This document shows positions 1-8,406 of a stretch of DNA of 47,140 bases, piece by piece. The position numbers were made by a program, and so were the translations under genes. Source of the stretch: Clostridia bacterium (GTDB taxonomy: Bacteria; Bacillota; Clostridia; Saccharofermentanales; Saccharofermentanaceae). Each line of letters starts with the position of its first letter. Position 1 is the first letter of the stretch. The stretch covers positions 1 to 47,140 of the forward strand of contig JAKSRE010000019.1 in NCBI GenBank assembly GCA_024403775.1, read 5' to 3'. The notes beneath the pieces were generated by a model that ran no database searches, was not told the origin of the DNA, and was given only the letters and a program-made list of their open reading frames with translations.

Positions 1-2
1 TC

Positions 3-122
3 GAGAAAAATATAGGAGTTATGTATGATCCGTCTATTGCGAAAAAAGTGATAGAACACTGGGATGAAGTTTTAAGAAGCAGGGAAGCTGAAAGTAATAA
101 TTGTATGAGTTTGCACGAATAA
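3..122 (+). CDS. C-terminal fragment of an unidentified protein
   Basis: The third reading frame is open from the window edge to a TAA at 120-122 and encodes 39 residues, including a segment reading IGVMYDPSIAKKVIEHWDEV. The start lies outside the window. The pattern (Y/F)DP..A...(I/L)...DE recalls the C-terminal tail of HD-type signalling phosphohydrolases, but the fragment is too short to assign. That it is coding is inferred only from the open frame and its protein-like composition. Confidence 0.4.
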   Translation, partial: EKNIGVMYDPSIAKKVIEHWDEVLRSREAESNNCMSLHE

Positions 123-224
123 AAGAGATAGTATGAATGAGACGCTTAAATGTGAGAGGATGTTATGCCAAGAGATAAACATAAATAAAGACTTTATGGT
201 ATCTAATTTACCAAATCGACCAAA

Positions 225-312
225 TTGAAGCTGTCTTACTTGCGAATCTAAGGGTATTTATATTATTGGTACGATGTTAAGATAATATCGTAAATTTACA
301 CAAAACAGCTTC
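225..312 (+). other. Possible structured RNA in the intergenic stretch 123-456
   Basis: The 334-bp gap between the first two genes has no credible gene. It holds an outer inverted repeat, GAAGCTGT at 227-234 with ACAGCTTC at 305-312. This encloses a hairpin with 9-bp arms and one mismatch (271-279 with 283-291, 3-nt loop). A terminator follows at 336-369. Together they could be a small RNA or the 3' leader of the upstream transcript. I do not recognise a known RNA family. Confidence 0.25.
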
Positions 313-335
313 ATGCTGATCCTTGAAAGTTTTAT

Positions 336-369
336 CCCATCCGGCCTGTCACCGGGTGGGTTTTTATTT
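336..369 (+). terminator. Rho-independent terminator
   Basis: CCCATCCGG and CCGGGTGGG pair as a 9-bp stem (one wobble) around a 7-nt loop, followed by TTTTTATTTG. It ends transcription arriving from the left, before the GH13 gene. Confidence 0.8.
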
Positions 370-388
370 GTTTGCAAACCGTTAATCT

Positions 389-414
389 TTGACTTAATCA
401 AATTATGTTAAAAT
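389..414 (+). promoter_or_regulatory. Candidate promoter of the GH13 gene
   Basis: TTGACT at 389-394 and an extended -10 TGTTAAAAT (TAAAAT at 409-414) precede the GH13 start by about 43 bp. The spacer is only 14 bp, so the extended -10 may carry most of the signal. Confidence 0.45.
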
Positions 415-456
415 GAACAAATCAAAAAAGTTGGCAAGTGAAGGGGAAATAGCAAT

Positions 457-2334
457 ATGGCTTGGTACGATGAAGCGGTATTTTACCACATCTATCCGCT
501 TGGTCTTCTGGGGGCGGAGAAACAAAATTCATATGGTGAGGTTAATCACAGATTAAGAAACCTGGATCCATGGATTACCCATATTAAGAATGCTGGATTC
601 AATGCGATTTATATAGGACCACTCTTCGAGTCGGTAGGACATGGATATGAGACAACTGACTATAAAAAGCTCGATTCGAGACTTGGTGATAATGATGATC
701 TCAAAGCTTTCGTGAAGAAGTGTCATGACATGGGAATCAAGGTGATCTTTGATGGCGTTTTTAATCATACAGGACGAGATTTTTTCGCTTTTCGAGATAT
801 AAAAGAGAACAGAGAGAATTCCAGATACCGAGACTGGTACTGTAATGTTAATTTCTGGGGCAACAATGAATATAATGATGGTTTTTCCTACGATAACTGG
901 GGCGGATATAACCTTCTTGTTAAACTTAACCAGCGTAATCCTGAGGTAAGAGACTATATCGCGGATGTTGTAAGATACTGGGTAAGCGAGTTCGACGTTG
1001 ATGGAATAAGACTTGATGCAGCAGATGTTCTGGACTTCGATTTTATGAGAATGCTGCGCTATGTGGCATCAACTGTAAAGCCTGAATTCTGGCTCATGGG
1101 CGAGGTCATCCATGGCGAATATTCGCGCTGGGTTAATGAGGGAACTCTTCATTCGGTTACGAATTACCACCTCCATAAGGCGCTTTATTCTGGTCATAAT
1201 GAGCACAATTATTTTGAGATTGCGCATACAGTTAAGCGCCTCAATAATATGGGTGCGGTAAAGCTCTATAATTTTACGGATAACCACGATGTAGAGCGAA
1301 TCTATACCAAACTCAACAATAAGGCGCACTTTAAGCTCGCGCATATTTTATCCTATACGCTTCCTGGCGTTCCTTCCATGTATTATGGCTCAGAGTTCGG
1401 TATCGAGGGCCGCAAGGAACGTGGTTCAGATGATTCTTTGAGACCTTTCCTTAATCTCGAAGATTTTAAGGACTGTTTTACAAATAATGAGTGCACCAAG
1501 GTCATCCGTAAGTTAGGTCTTGTGCGCCAGAACTGTAAGATTTTATCTTATGGCGATTATCGAGAGGCAGTTCTCACTAACCGCCAGTATGCATATGTCA
1601 GAGGCCTTGACGGTCAGGCAGCAGTAGTTGCGGTAAATAATGACGACAACGGTGCGGACATCCATGTTCACGGCGTGCCAGACGGTGAATATATTGGTAT
1701 TTTCTCTGAGGCAAGGATTAATGTTCAGGGTGGCTATCTGGGATGTCATCTTGATGGCAATTCAGGTGAGGTATGGATTCCAGCCTTGTGCTATGAGGGC
1801 ATCGATTTTAGCTTCTCTTCTTCGAAAAGCAAAACCAGCAAAAAATCCTCACGTCGCACTAAAACAAAATCCAGGATAGAAAATGATGTGGACGAGGTAA
1901 TGATCCTGGGTAAAATGACTATCGCGGATGCTAATGAGGAAGAAGTGGCTACTTCTGAGGCTGAGGAAACATCTTCCAAGAAGAAAGCCGAAGAAGCGGT
2001 GGTTGAAGTAGAAACAAAACCATTTTCTAGTGATACTAAGGAGACAAAGGAAGTTCCTGAGCTTGAAATTTCTGAGTCTGATATTTCTGAGATAAGCCCA
2101 GTGGTAAACGGCGGTGCTTCAGCTAAATATAATCTTGATAGTTCTTACTCTGATATTGATCCTGATGTGATCTCGAATCGATGTGACTATGATTCAATGA
2201 GCATTAAGGAACTTCAGGTAGCTATCCTTGAGAAAATGGCAAAGAATGGCCTGGTTACTGACCAGATGATTAAAACAGTAATGGATAATGTTTATCTTGA
2301 TTCACTCAAAAACTGGATTAAGAGTTTTAGATGA
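457..2334 (+). CDS. GH13 alpha-amylase-family glycoside hydrolase with long acidic C-terminal tail
   Basis: 625 aa, no signal peptide, so probably a cytoplasmic enzyme acting on alpha-glucans or maltooligosaccharides. The GH13 barrel covers about residues 1-400. Catalytic motifs are visible: nucleophile D187 in DGIRLDAAD, acid/base E216 in LMGEV, and D278 in TDNHD; DGVFNHTG is the region I motif. A beta-rich domain C follows to about residue 450. From about 450 to 580 the chain is low-complexity and charged (Lys/Ser then Glu-rich), ending in a helical segment of about 45 residues. That tail is unusual for cytoplasmic GH13 enzymes and may be a linker to a docking helix. The start has AAGGGGA about 9 bp upstream. 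Exact specificity (amylase, cyclomaltodextrinase, glucosidase) cannot be told from sequence alone. Confidence 0.9.
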   Translation: MAWYDEAVFYHIYPLGLLGAEKQNSYGEVNHRLRNLDPWITHIKNAGFNAIYIGPLFESVGHGYETTDYKKLDSRLGDNDDLKAFVKKCHDMGIKVIFDGVFNHTGRDFFAFRDIKENRENSRYRDWYCNVNFWGNNEYNDGFSYDNWGGYNLLVKLNQRNPEVRDYIADVVRYWVSEFDVDGIRLDAADVLDFDFMRMLRYVASTVKPEFWLMGEVIHGEYSRWVNEGTLHSVTNYHLHKALYSGHNEHNYFEIAHTVKRLNNMGAVKLYNFTDNHDVERIYTKLNNKAHFKLAHILSYTLPGVPSMYYGSEFGIEGRKERGSDDSLRPFLNLEDFKDCFTNNECTKVIRKLGLVRQNCKILSYGDYREAVLTNRQYAYVRGLDGQAAVVAVNNDDNGADIHVHGVPDGEYIGIFSEARINVQGGYLGCHLDGNSGEVWIPALCYEGIDFSFSSSKSKTSKKSSRRTKTKSRIENDVDEVMILGKMTIADANEEEVATSEAEETSSKKKAEEAVVEVETKPFSSDTKETKEVPELEISESDISEISPVVNGGASAKYNLDSSYSDIDPDVISNRCDYDSMSIKELQVAILEKMAKNGLVTDQMIKTVMDNVYLDSLKNWIKSFR

Positions 2335-2357
2335 TTTATAAGTTTTTAAATGCACGG

Positions 2358-2396
2358 CCGTCTCAAAGTTCTTAGGGCTTTGAGGCGGTTTTTGTT
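2358..2396 (+). terminator. Rho-independent terminator of the GH13 gene
   Basis: CCGTCTCAAAG (2358-2368) pairs with CTTTGAGGCGG (2378-2388), one wobble, followed by a T-rich run. Confidence 0.85.
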
Positions 2397-2458
2397 TGTC
2401 TAGTTTTTTGGTGGGAGGAAATGCCGATTAAGCCTCAATCTAATAGCTTCAGGTTCTA

Positions 2459-2579
2459 TTCACTTAAATTGGGCGTTTCATTCACTGAAGAGTGAATAGA
2501 TTGGCTATTTCAAGTGAGATTCACTTAAAACAAGCATTTCATTCACTGAAGAGTGAATAGAACAGGCAAACTGAGTGAA
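2459..2579. repeat. TTCACT-family cluster of four overlapping 38-bp inverted-repeat units
   Basis: Four units each begin TTCACT and end AGTGAA or AGTGAG exactly 38 bp later: 2459-2496, 2481-2518, 2520-2557 and 2542-2579. Within them an identical 24-bp segment with hairpin ATTCACT-GAAG-AGTGAAT occurs at 2476-2499 and 2537-2560. The same segment occurs inverted at 16810-16833. The rest of the gap (2400-2458 and 2580-2784) shows nothing else recognisable. Confidence 0.8.
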
Positions 2580-2784
2580 TGAGAAGAATTAACACATCCA
2601 AAATCCCCTCCAGCCTGGGTGGGAACGGGCTTTTCTAAAAATGTTTCAAAAAATTTGTAGAATTTTGTACGTCTTTTTATTTAATTCATAGGATTTAGAG
2701 CCTGATAATTCGTAATTATAAGAATACTATTTCAATTTATTCATATGATAGAATTTGAATCATTATTACAGGGAGGTTGTGGAG

Positions 2785-4134
2785 ATGAAAAATTTTAAGA
2801 AAGTTACTGCTTCAATTGTGGCTGCTTTAATGCTTATGGGTATTGCTTCTTGTACTAAGGAAGATACAAAGAAGAAAGACAGAAAAGACAAAGATAACGA
2901 TGACGAGATTGTCGAAGTTGAAGATGACGATGATGATAAAGAGACCGAGGCTGAGCTTGAAGTTGAGACTGAGCCAGAGTCAACTACAGACAACAAATTA
3001 AAAGAGCAGTTTGTAGAACAACTTAAGGCAATCGTGCTTGAGCGTAAGGATGAATTTAAGAGTGAATATTATGCACCATATTTCTGTTCAGATATTCCAG
3101 GCGATATGTATATTTATTATTCAGAGGGCGATGATGAAATCGACTTTGTATACTGGAGTGAAGCAAGTCAGGCAAGGCTTGAATACAGATGGACTTATGG
3201 TGATGATACAGTGTATTTATATCATGATCTTGTTTATCAGGATGACTGCAGATTCTATATGTATGGCATAGGTGGTATTCCAACAAATGAAGTTGAGGAG
3301 ACACTCATTGATATTTGTGAGAATCCTGATTCTTATGGATGTATGGTACTTGATGGAGATGTTATTAATGAGCATGATGTGAAAGCTGATACAATGATTA
3401 TCTATGCCAGATTGGTTCAGTATATGGATTATATTTTCGAAGAGAATGGACTTAATCCAATCGATTTTGAATTTGGTTCAGAGTACAAAAACTATGAGCC
3501 TTCTGAGCCACTTGGATGCGAGTTTATAGCTGAGATTGAGGAGCATGAATTTACTGATGGTATCTGCGATATCTGTGGTAAGGCCTGGACTAACTGTCTT
3601 GGTGAGGCAATTATTGCGCTTGATTCAGACTATGATGGCGGCAACTGGAGTGCGGAGACCTTTCAGATGAACGAGACAATTCTCACTTCAAGCGACTATG
3701 TAAGAATGGATTATTATGTAGATGCTGAGTGCACTGAGTTTATGTATGTAAGAATGTTGGATCCAGATCTTCCAAATGTTGACCTGCATATCAGAACATA
3801 TGCCGACAGTGAGAATATTGTAGTTCTTTTTAATTATTCGACTGTTGAAGGTGATATAAAGAATATTGATGATGATCTTCAGTTCTTCTGCAGTGCAAGG
3901 GATTTCTTTGACATAGTAGATATGTTTGCTGAAGGCCTGACTCCAGAAGAGATTTACAACAGAGTAGATGGCAATTTTGGATATTCATATTTTTCAAATG
4001 GTGAGATGATGGATAATATTAATCCATATACACTCAAGGAGTTAGCTGAATATGCTCCACTTTGTATCAATAGCTTTGAGTCATATCTTAATGAGATTGG
4101 CATGTCATTTGAAGATTTTGGTCTGGTTTATTAA
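2785..4134 (+). CDS. Secreted acidic lipoprotein, paralogue of the next gene
   Basis: 449 aa. The start at 2785 follows GGGAGG at 2771-2776. A lipoprotein signal peptide ends in lipobox IASC, followed by a Lys-rich then Asp/Glu-rich linker (to about residue 75), so the protein is probably anchored to the outer face of the membrane. The middle contains a CEF...EHEFTDGICDICGKAWTNC segment with a CxxC pair resembling a small zinc ribbon. The extreme C-terminus is FGLVY. The following gene shares the whole arrangement (CxxC segment, GxxW, terminal GLVY), so the two are tandem duplicates. No enzymatic motif is visible and function is unknown. Confidence 0.8.
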   Translation: MKNFKKVTASIVAALMLMGIASCTKEDTKKKDRKDKDNDDEIVEVEDDDDDKETEAELEVETEPESTTDNKLKEQFVEQLKAIVLERKDEFKSEYYAPYFCSDIPGDMYIYYSEGDDEIDFVYWSEASQARLEYRWTYGDDTVYLYHDLVYQDDCRFYMYGIGGIPTNEVEETLIDICENPDSYGCMVLDGDVINEHDVKADTMIIYARLVQYMDYIFEENGLNPIDFEFGSEYKNYEPSEPLGCEFIAEIEEHEFTDGICDICGKAWTNCLGEAIIALDSDYDGGNWSAETFQMNETILTSSDYVRMDYYVDAECTEFMYVRMLDPDLPNVDLHIRTYADSENIVVLFNYSTVEGDIKNIDDDLQFFCSARDFFDIVDMFAEGLTPEEIYNRVDGNFGYSYFSNGEMMDNINPYTLKELAEYAPLCINSFESYLNEIGMSFEDFGLVY

Positions 4135-4155
4135 TGTAGGAATATGAGAGTTTGG

Positions 4156-4190
4156 CACGGGCGTCTGAGGGGCGCTCGTGTTTTTTTGTT
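4156..4190 (+). terminator. Rho-independent terminator
   Basis: CACGGGCG (4156-4163) pairs with CGCTCGTG (4173-4180), followed by seven T. A near-identical terminator follows the paralogue at 5824-5859, so the duplication included the 3' flank. Confidence 0.9.
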
Positions 4191-4210
4191 TTTCTTTTCG
4201 AAAAGGAATA

Positions 4211-4257
4211 TTAATCGACCAAAAGCATATTCTGTGGTAGAATTCAAAAGAGTATTC
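4211..4257 (+). promoter_or_regulatory. Upstream region conserved with that of the next lipoprotein gene
   Basis: TTAATCGACC and, about 20 bp on, TCTGTGGTAGAATTCAA closely match the stretch upstream of 5951. Aligned -35 (TTAATC) and -10 (TGTGGT here, TATGAT there) candidates are 16 bp apart. A TTTTCGAAAA palindrome lies just upstream at 4195-4204, as it does at 5872-5881. Confidence 0.5.
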
Positions 4258-4272
4258 GGAGGTTAAAGGGCA

Positions 4273-5802
4273 ATGAAGAAATACAAGAATATAATTGCTG
4301 CGTTTGTAGCAGCTTCAATGATGATTTCAGCCGTAGGTTGTTCTGTCGAAGATGACGATTTTAAGCCTACAAGACGTACTGATAGAGAAGACTATAGTGA
4401 AAGTAAAGAAACCACTGTAAATGAGGAACAACAGCAAATTGAGAAGGGTATGGAATTCTTTGAGAAGCTTGGACCTGAAGTTTTAAACAAGATGGCAGAG
4501 CAGGAGAATGATTCCTATGCAGAATTTACAGATCCTGATATTCTTGGCGCACTTCATGTTTATTACTATGACGGTGGTGAAGAAATAGAGTTTACTTATA
4601 CAAACGAGGAGACAGAATATTTTACATATATCTGGATGCCAATTGAAGGCTTAGCTCAGATTGAATATGAACTTGATTATGAGAAGGATTTCAGCGTAAA
4701 GCAATTCAATGTTGATCCATTTGTGATGGCTGAAGTTGAAGATAATCTCATTGAGATTGTTAATAATCCAGATGAGTATGACTTCATTGAGTTTGACGGT
4801 GAGAATACATCTGATTTTGTTGTTGAGGATGATCTTCTCAAAATATATGCACGTACAATTCAGCTTATTGACGTTGCACTAACTGAACTTAATGTTGGAA
4901 CATTCGATTTCCAGTTTGGTTCTGCTTATGCTGATTATGATGTGACTGAACTTCTTGATTGTGAACATCATATTGTTCTTATTGAGCATAAGTTCGAAAA
5001 TGGTATTTGTAGTCTGTGCAATAAGACGTGGACGGAATGTATGGGCGATGCTATTAAAGCATTCGATGTTGAATATGATGGCAGTGACTGGGTATCTTAT
5101 GCTTTTGAAGATAGCGAGATTCTTTTAAGTAGTGAGACTGATTACATTCAGGTTGATTACTATACTGATGATAAGACGTGTTTTATCATGTATGAGAGAG
5201 ATAATGCGGAAAATATACCAGAAGTCTCTGTTAATCTTTCTACTACCGCTGATACAAATCTTATAACACTCCAGCTTGGTTATGGCTGTGACTCATTAAA
5301 AGTAGATGACAGAGTTGTTGAGGAGATTAATCTTAATATCCTCATAACTTGTGCCCCAGAAGCATTTAAGGATATTTGTACAAGAGTAATATCTGGAGAG
5401 ATGGTTGGTACTATCATCAAGGATTATCCAGAGGCTGAAATCTCTTTCTATGGAACCGAACTTGAGGAGTATGTTGAGGAAGAGGAAGAAGAGGAGATTG
5501 AGGACGAGTTTGATCCTGAAGCAGAAGATTATGAAGATGATGAGGAGTTCTACGAAGATTACGAAGACTACGAGGACTACGAAGATTACGAGGACTATGA
5601 TGAGGAATATGTAGAGGGCGAGGAGGATGAAGATACTGAGGAAGAAGAAGAGTATCACAATCCTCTGGAAGACAGCACAGATGTTTTGCATCCTGTTTAT
5701 GCGTCAATCTTTGCAGAGCTTTATCCTCAAATTCTCAACTGTTTTGAGCAGGATTTAAATCTTATGCAGATGTCTTTAAAGGATATTGGATTGGTTTATT
5801 AA
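4273..5802 (+). CDS. Secreted acidic lipoprotein with EDY repeats, paralogue of the preceding gene
   Basis: 509 aa, start preceded by GGAGG. The signal peptide ends in lipobox SAVGC. It shares with its upstream neighbour the CxxC segment (HKFENGICSLCNKTWTEC), the following GDAI/YDG region and the terminal GLVY. It differs by an extra hyperacidic insertion near the C-terminus (about residues 395-460, almost only E, D and Y) built from 9-bp tandem repeats. Such surfaces may bind cations or simply act as spacer. Function unknown; not an enzyme by any motif I can see. Confidence 0.8.
   Translation: MKKYKNIIAAFVAASMMISAVGCSVEDDDFKPTRRTDREDYSESKETTVNEEQQQIEKGMEFFEKLGPEVLNKMAEQENDSYAEFTDPDILGALHVYYYDGGEEIEFTYTNEETEYFTYIWMPIEGLAQIEYELDYEKDFSVKQFNVDPFVMAEVEDNLIEIVNNPDEYDFIEFDGENTSDFVVEDDLLKIYARTIQLIDVALTELNVGTFDFQFGSAYADYDVTELLDCEHHIVLIEHKFENGICSLCNKTWTECMGDAIKAFDVEYDGSDWVSYAFEDSEILLSSETDYIQVDYYTDDKTCFIMYERDNAENIPEVSVNLSTTADTNLITLQLGYGCDSLKVDDRVVEEINLNILITCAPEAFKDICTRVISGEMVGTIIKDYPEAEISFYGTELEEYVEEEEEEEIEDEFDPEAEDYEDDEEFYEDYEDYEDYEDYEDYDEEYVEGEEDEDTEEEEEYHNPLEDSTDVLHPVYASIFAELYPQILNCFEQDLNLMQMSLKDIGLVY
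5554..5598 (+). repeat. Five tandem 9-bp units coding Glu-Asp-Tyr
   Basis: Five consecutive copies of GA(A/G)GA(T/C)TA(C/T), in frame, encode EDY repeated. Copy number could vary by slippage without changing frame. Confidence 0.85.
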
Positions 5803-5823
5803 TTTAAGAATATGAGATTTTTG

Positions 5824-5859
5824 CACGGGCGTCTGAGTGGCGCTCGTGTTTTTTGTTTT
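5824..5859 (+). terminator. Rho-independent terminator
   Basis: CACGGGCG (5824-5831) and CGCTCGTG (5841-5848) form the stem, followed by a T-rich run. It duplicates the terminator at 4156-4190. Confidence 0.9.
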
Positions 5860-5888
5860 TCTTTTCGAAAAGGAAAATTAAGAGAAGA

Positions 5889-5938
5889 TTAATCGACCGC
5901 AAATGTATTCTATGATAGAATTCAACAAGAGTATTTGG
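5889..5938 (+). promoter_or_regulatory. Candidate promoter of the metallopeptidase lipoprotein gene
   Basis: TTAATC at 5889-5894 and TATGAT at 5911-5916 are 16 bp apart and lie in a block conserved with 4211-4257. This suggests shared regulation of the lipoprotein genes. Confidence 0.5.
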
Positions 5939-5950
5939 AGGTAGAAAGAA

Positions 5951-7663
5951 ATGAAATTATTTAAGAAAACGGTAAGCCTTTTTCTGGTTGTTTCCCTTTT
6001 AATGGCTACGGCTTGTTCCGATACTTCTTCAAAAAAGTCATCTAAAAAGCATAAAGATGATGATCAGGAGGAAGAGGTAGAGACTACCAAAAAGCCAAAG
6101 AAGACTGAAGAAACAGAAGAGACGATAGAAGATGTAATTGAGACAGAAGTTTTGGAGTCGATTGAAGAGCTTGAGACTTCAGAAGCGACACTTCCTTCTG
6201 AGACAGAATTTGAACCACCACTGTATATTACTGCACTTAAGGACTACTGGGCAGATACAGAGATAAGCACAGTTCCGCTTCTTGATTCAAACGAGCGTTT
6301 TTACTATACACTCGATATCGCGCTCGACACTTCAAATGACACGGTAACTGGCCAGGTTGAGATTTTGTTTTACAACTATTCAGAAGATGACTGGAATAAC
6401 TTGTGTCTGAGAGATTATTCAAGCTTCTTCTCACAGCCTTATTACAGCTATGCAACTAATACAACTGGTGTATATGGGGGCTTAACTGAGATAAGTGATG
6501 TCAGCATCGGATATAACGATGAATTTACACCGCTCGAATGTATGCGCGATGAGGAAGACCCAACTGTATTGTGGTTTGATCTTGAGGATAAAATTGAGCC
6601 AAATGAGAAAGCTGTACTTAAGTATACTTTCACTGCAGTTATTCCACAGCTTGGCGACAGATATGGTGTTTGTGACGGATACTATAATGTAACAAACTTC
6701 TATCCGATTCTTGCGATTTATGAGAATGGCGACTGGTCACATGAAGGCTTTGTTGTTGGTGGAGAATGCTTCTATTCTAATGTTTCAGATTATCAGGTAA
6801 CACTCACTGTTCCAGCCGATTTTGAGATTGCTACAACAGGTGTTATCTACTATGAAGAGGAAGCTGGTGACAACAAGATTCTTTATATCGATGCACCTTG
6901 TGTCAGAGATTTTGTTTTCTCAGGAAGTCCGGATTTTGTTCTTGAAGAGCGAGTTATTGATGGCGTAAATATTAGACTTTTATATAAGCTCACTGACAGC
7001 TATAGCTATGATGTTGTGGAGACTTCATTTAACTGTGCACAGGAGTCACTTGAGGTATTTGGTGAGGCATATGGTTACTATCCATATGGTGAACTTGATA
7101 TTGTCGCATCTGATCTCGATTATGCTTCAGGAATGGAGTATCCAAACCTTGTATTGATTGCAGTTATGAGCACAAGAGATGAGTACCAGAATGTTGTATG
7201 TCATGAGATTGCACATCAGTGGTTCATGGGTATTGTTGGAAGTAATTCTGGAATCGAGCCTTGGCTTGATGAATCAATGGCATCCTATTCGGAGGTAACT
7301 TATTTTGTTAATGCTTCTGGTGCTGACAGCGCAACTGCTGATTTGATGGATATTATTTTTGAATACATTGATATCGAATTGCTGTCTTCTTATGATTATG
7401 TTCTTCCAATTACTCAGTCTTATTATGAGTTTTCTGATGATAATGAATATGTATTGTCAATTTATGGTGTTGGACAGTATGGTCTTATTATGATGGAAAA
7501 GATAATTGGCCGCGACACATTCTATGAGATTATTCATGAGTATGTTGAGCGCAATAGTTTCCACAATACAACAACTGCTGATTTCTTGGATGTTGTATAT
7601 GAATATATGGGCACAGAGAATGAAGAACTTAACGAATTGATTGAACTTGTATGGGGATACTAA
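5951..7663 (+). CDS. Membrane-anchored M1-family (gluzincin) metallopeptidase lipoprotein
   Basis: 570 aa. The signal peptide ends in lipobox MATAC, then a Lys/Glu/Thr-rich tether of about 70 residues. Residues from about 95 resemble the M1 N-terminal beta domain. The catalytic site is complete: H418-E-I-A-H422, then E441 in WLDESMA, i.e. HEXXH-X18-E. SGMEYPNLV upstream occupies the place of the GAMEN exopeptidase motif. It probably trims peptides outside the cell. It lacks the large C-terminal ERAP-like domain of full M1 aminopeptidases, so it is a short form. GGAGG precedes the start. It follows two paralogous lipoproteins but has its own promoter. Confidence 0.88.
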   Translation: MKLFKKTVSLFLVVSLLMATACSDTSSKKSSKKHKDDDQEEEVETTKKPKKTEETEETIEDVIETEVLESIEELETSEATLPSETEFEPPLYITALKDYWADTEISTVPLLDSNERFYYTLDIALDTSNDTVTGQVEILFYNYSEDDWNNLCLRDYSSFFSQPYYSYATNTTGVYGGLTEISDVSIGYNDEFTPLECMRDEEDPTVLWFDLEDKIEPNEKAVLKYTFTAVIPQLGDRYGVCDGYYNVTNFYPILAIYENGDWSHEGFVVGGECFYSNVSDYQVTLTVPADFEIATTGVIYYEEEAGDNKILYIDAPCVRDFVFSGSPDFVLEERVIDGVNIRLLYKLTDSYSYDVVETSFNCAQESLEVFGEAYGYYPYGELDIVASDLDYASGMEYPNLVLIAVMSTRDEYQNVVCHEIAHQWFMGIVGSNSGIEPWLDESMASYSEVTYFVNASGADSATADLMDIIFEYIDIELLSSYDYVLPITQSYYEFSDDNEYVLSIYGVGQYGLIMMEKIIGRDTFYEIIHEYVERNSFHNTTTADFLDVVYEYMGTENEELNELIELVWGY

Positions 7664-7696
7664 TTATTATTTAAGTATTTGTTTGAAGGTTATAAG

Positions 7697-7747
7697 AGCC
7701 GTCTTAGAAGTGATTTGTTGATTGCTTTTGAGATGGCTTCTTTTTTT
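7697..7747 (+). terminator. Rho-independent terminator of the metallopeptidase gene
   Basis: AGCCGTCT (7697-7704) pairs with AGATGGCT (7731-7738), followed by a run of seven T. Homologous to the terminator at 16603-16653. Confidence 0.7.
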
Positions 7748-7847
7748 GTATTTGTTGGGAGTGGGGGGTGGTGGCAGGAATTAGATGCTTTTGCCTCGAT
7801 CGATGCTTTCCAGTAACAGCTGCCAGGAGGGTGTGGGTTGCGTGCAT

Positions 7848-8249
7848 GTTTGTAAAATATTGGTTGAAGACTGATTTTTACAAACTCTTGTGGGCTATGT
7901 TTGTAAAAATATGGGATAGCTCCTTATTTTACAAACTTTGTTGGATTCGGTTTGGAATACTGTGGTTTTTATGCGGTTTTTACAAACATGTGGGCGCCTG
8001 AGAATGGGTGAGATCTTAGTCTGGGTGTGAAGAATCGTGGGGATAGGTGCTTTTCGAAGAAGAAATCTGCTTGAGATTGCTTTCTGGAAGAGGATTGGGA
8101 TTAGTGATGTTTGTAAAAATTAGTAGAATGCGAGTTTTTTTACAAATTGAGAAGGTTAATGTTTGTAAAAAGATAGGGTAGGCGCTTGTTTTACAAACAT
8201 GGAGTAGCTGGGTTTGTAAAATTGAGGCGTAACGACGATTTTTACAAAC
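7848..8249. repeat. Block of six GTTTGTAAAA-family inverted-repeat units
   Basis: Units of the form GTTTGTAAAA-N18-TTTTACAAAC lie at 7848-7885, 7899-7936, 7950-7987 (degenerate left arm GTTTGGAATA), 8109-8147 (39 bp), 8161-8198 and 8212-8249. Apart from the 39-bp one, all are 38 bp. The cores differ from each other. This is part of the gene-free stretch 7664-9146; I see no gene in it. Confidence 0.85.
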
Positions 8250-8324
8250 GCTGCTTCGAGTTGAGGTGTTCAGGTGGCAGGCAGAGCATTTGGGGTATTC
8301 GCTGAATTTTTATGAGAAGCAAAA

Positions 8325-8362
8325 ATTTAGAATAATGAACCAGACCAGCAGATATTCTAAAT
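8325..8362. repeat. Single 38-bp inverted-repeat unit with ATTTAGAATA arms
   Basis: ATTTAGAATA (8325-8334) and its perfect reverse complement TATTCTAAAT (8353-8362) are separated by 18 bases. The geometry equals that of the neighbouring families although the arm sequence is different. The paralogous block near 17.19 kb lacks this unit. Confidence 0.75.
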
Positions 8363-8406
8363 TCTCTTAGGAGCAAGCGGCAGGCATGGGGCTGGAGAAG
8401 TCGTCA

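Noticed and set aside
5296..5691. 131-codon frame antisense to the acidic lipoprotein
   Set aside because: The hydrophobic peptide is a mirror of Glu/Asp/Tyr codons; no ribosome site.
7768..8001. 77-codon open frame in the first repeat block
   Set aside because: Cys/Trp/Phe-rich, no ribosome site, made of GTTTGTAAAA repeat units.
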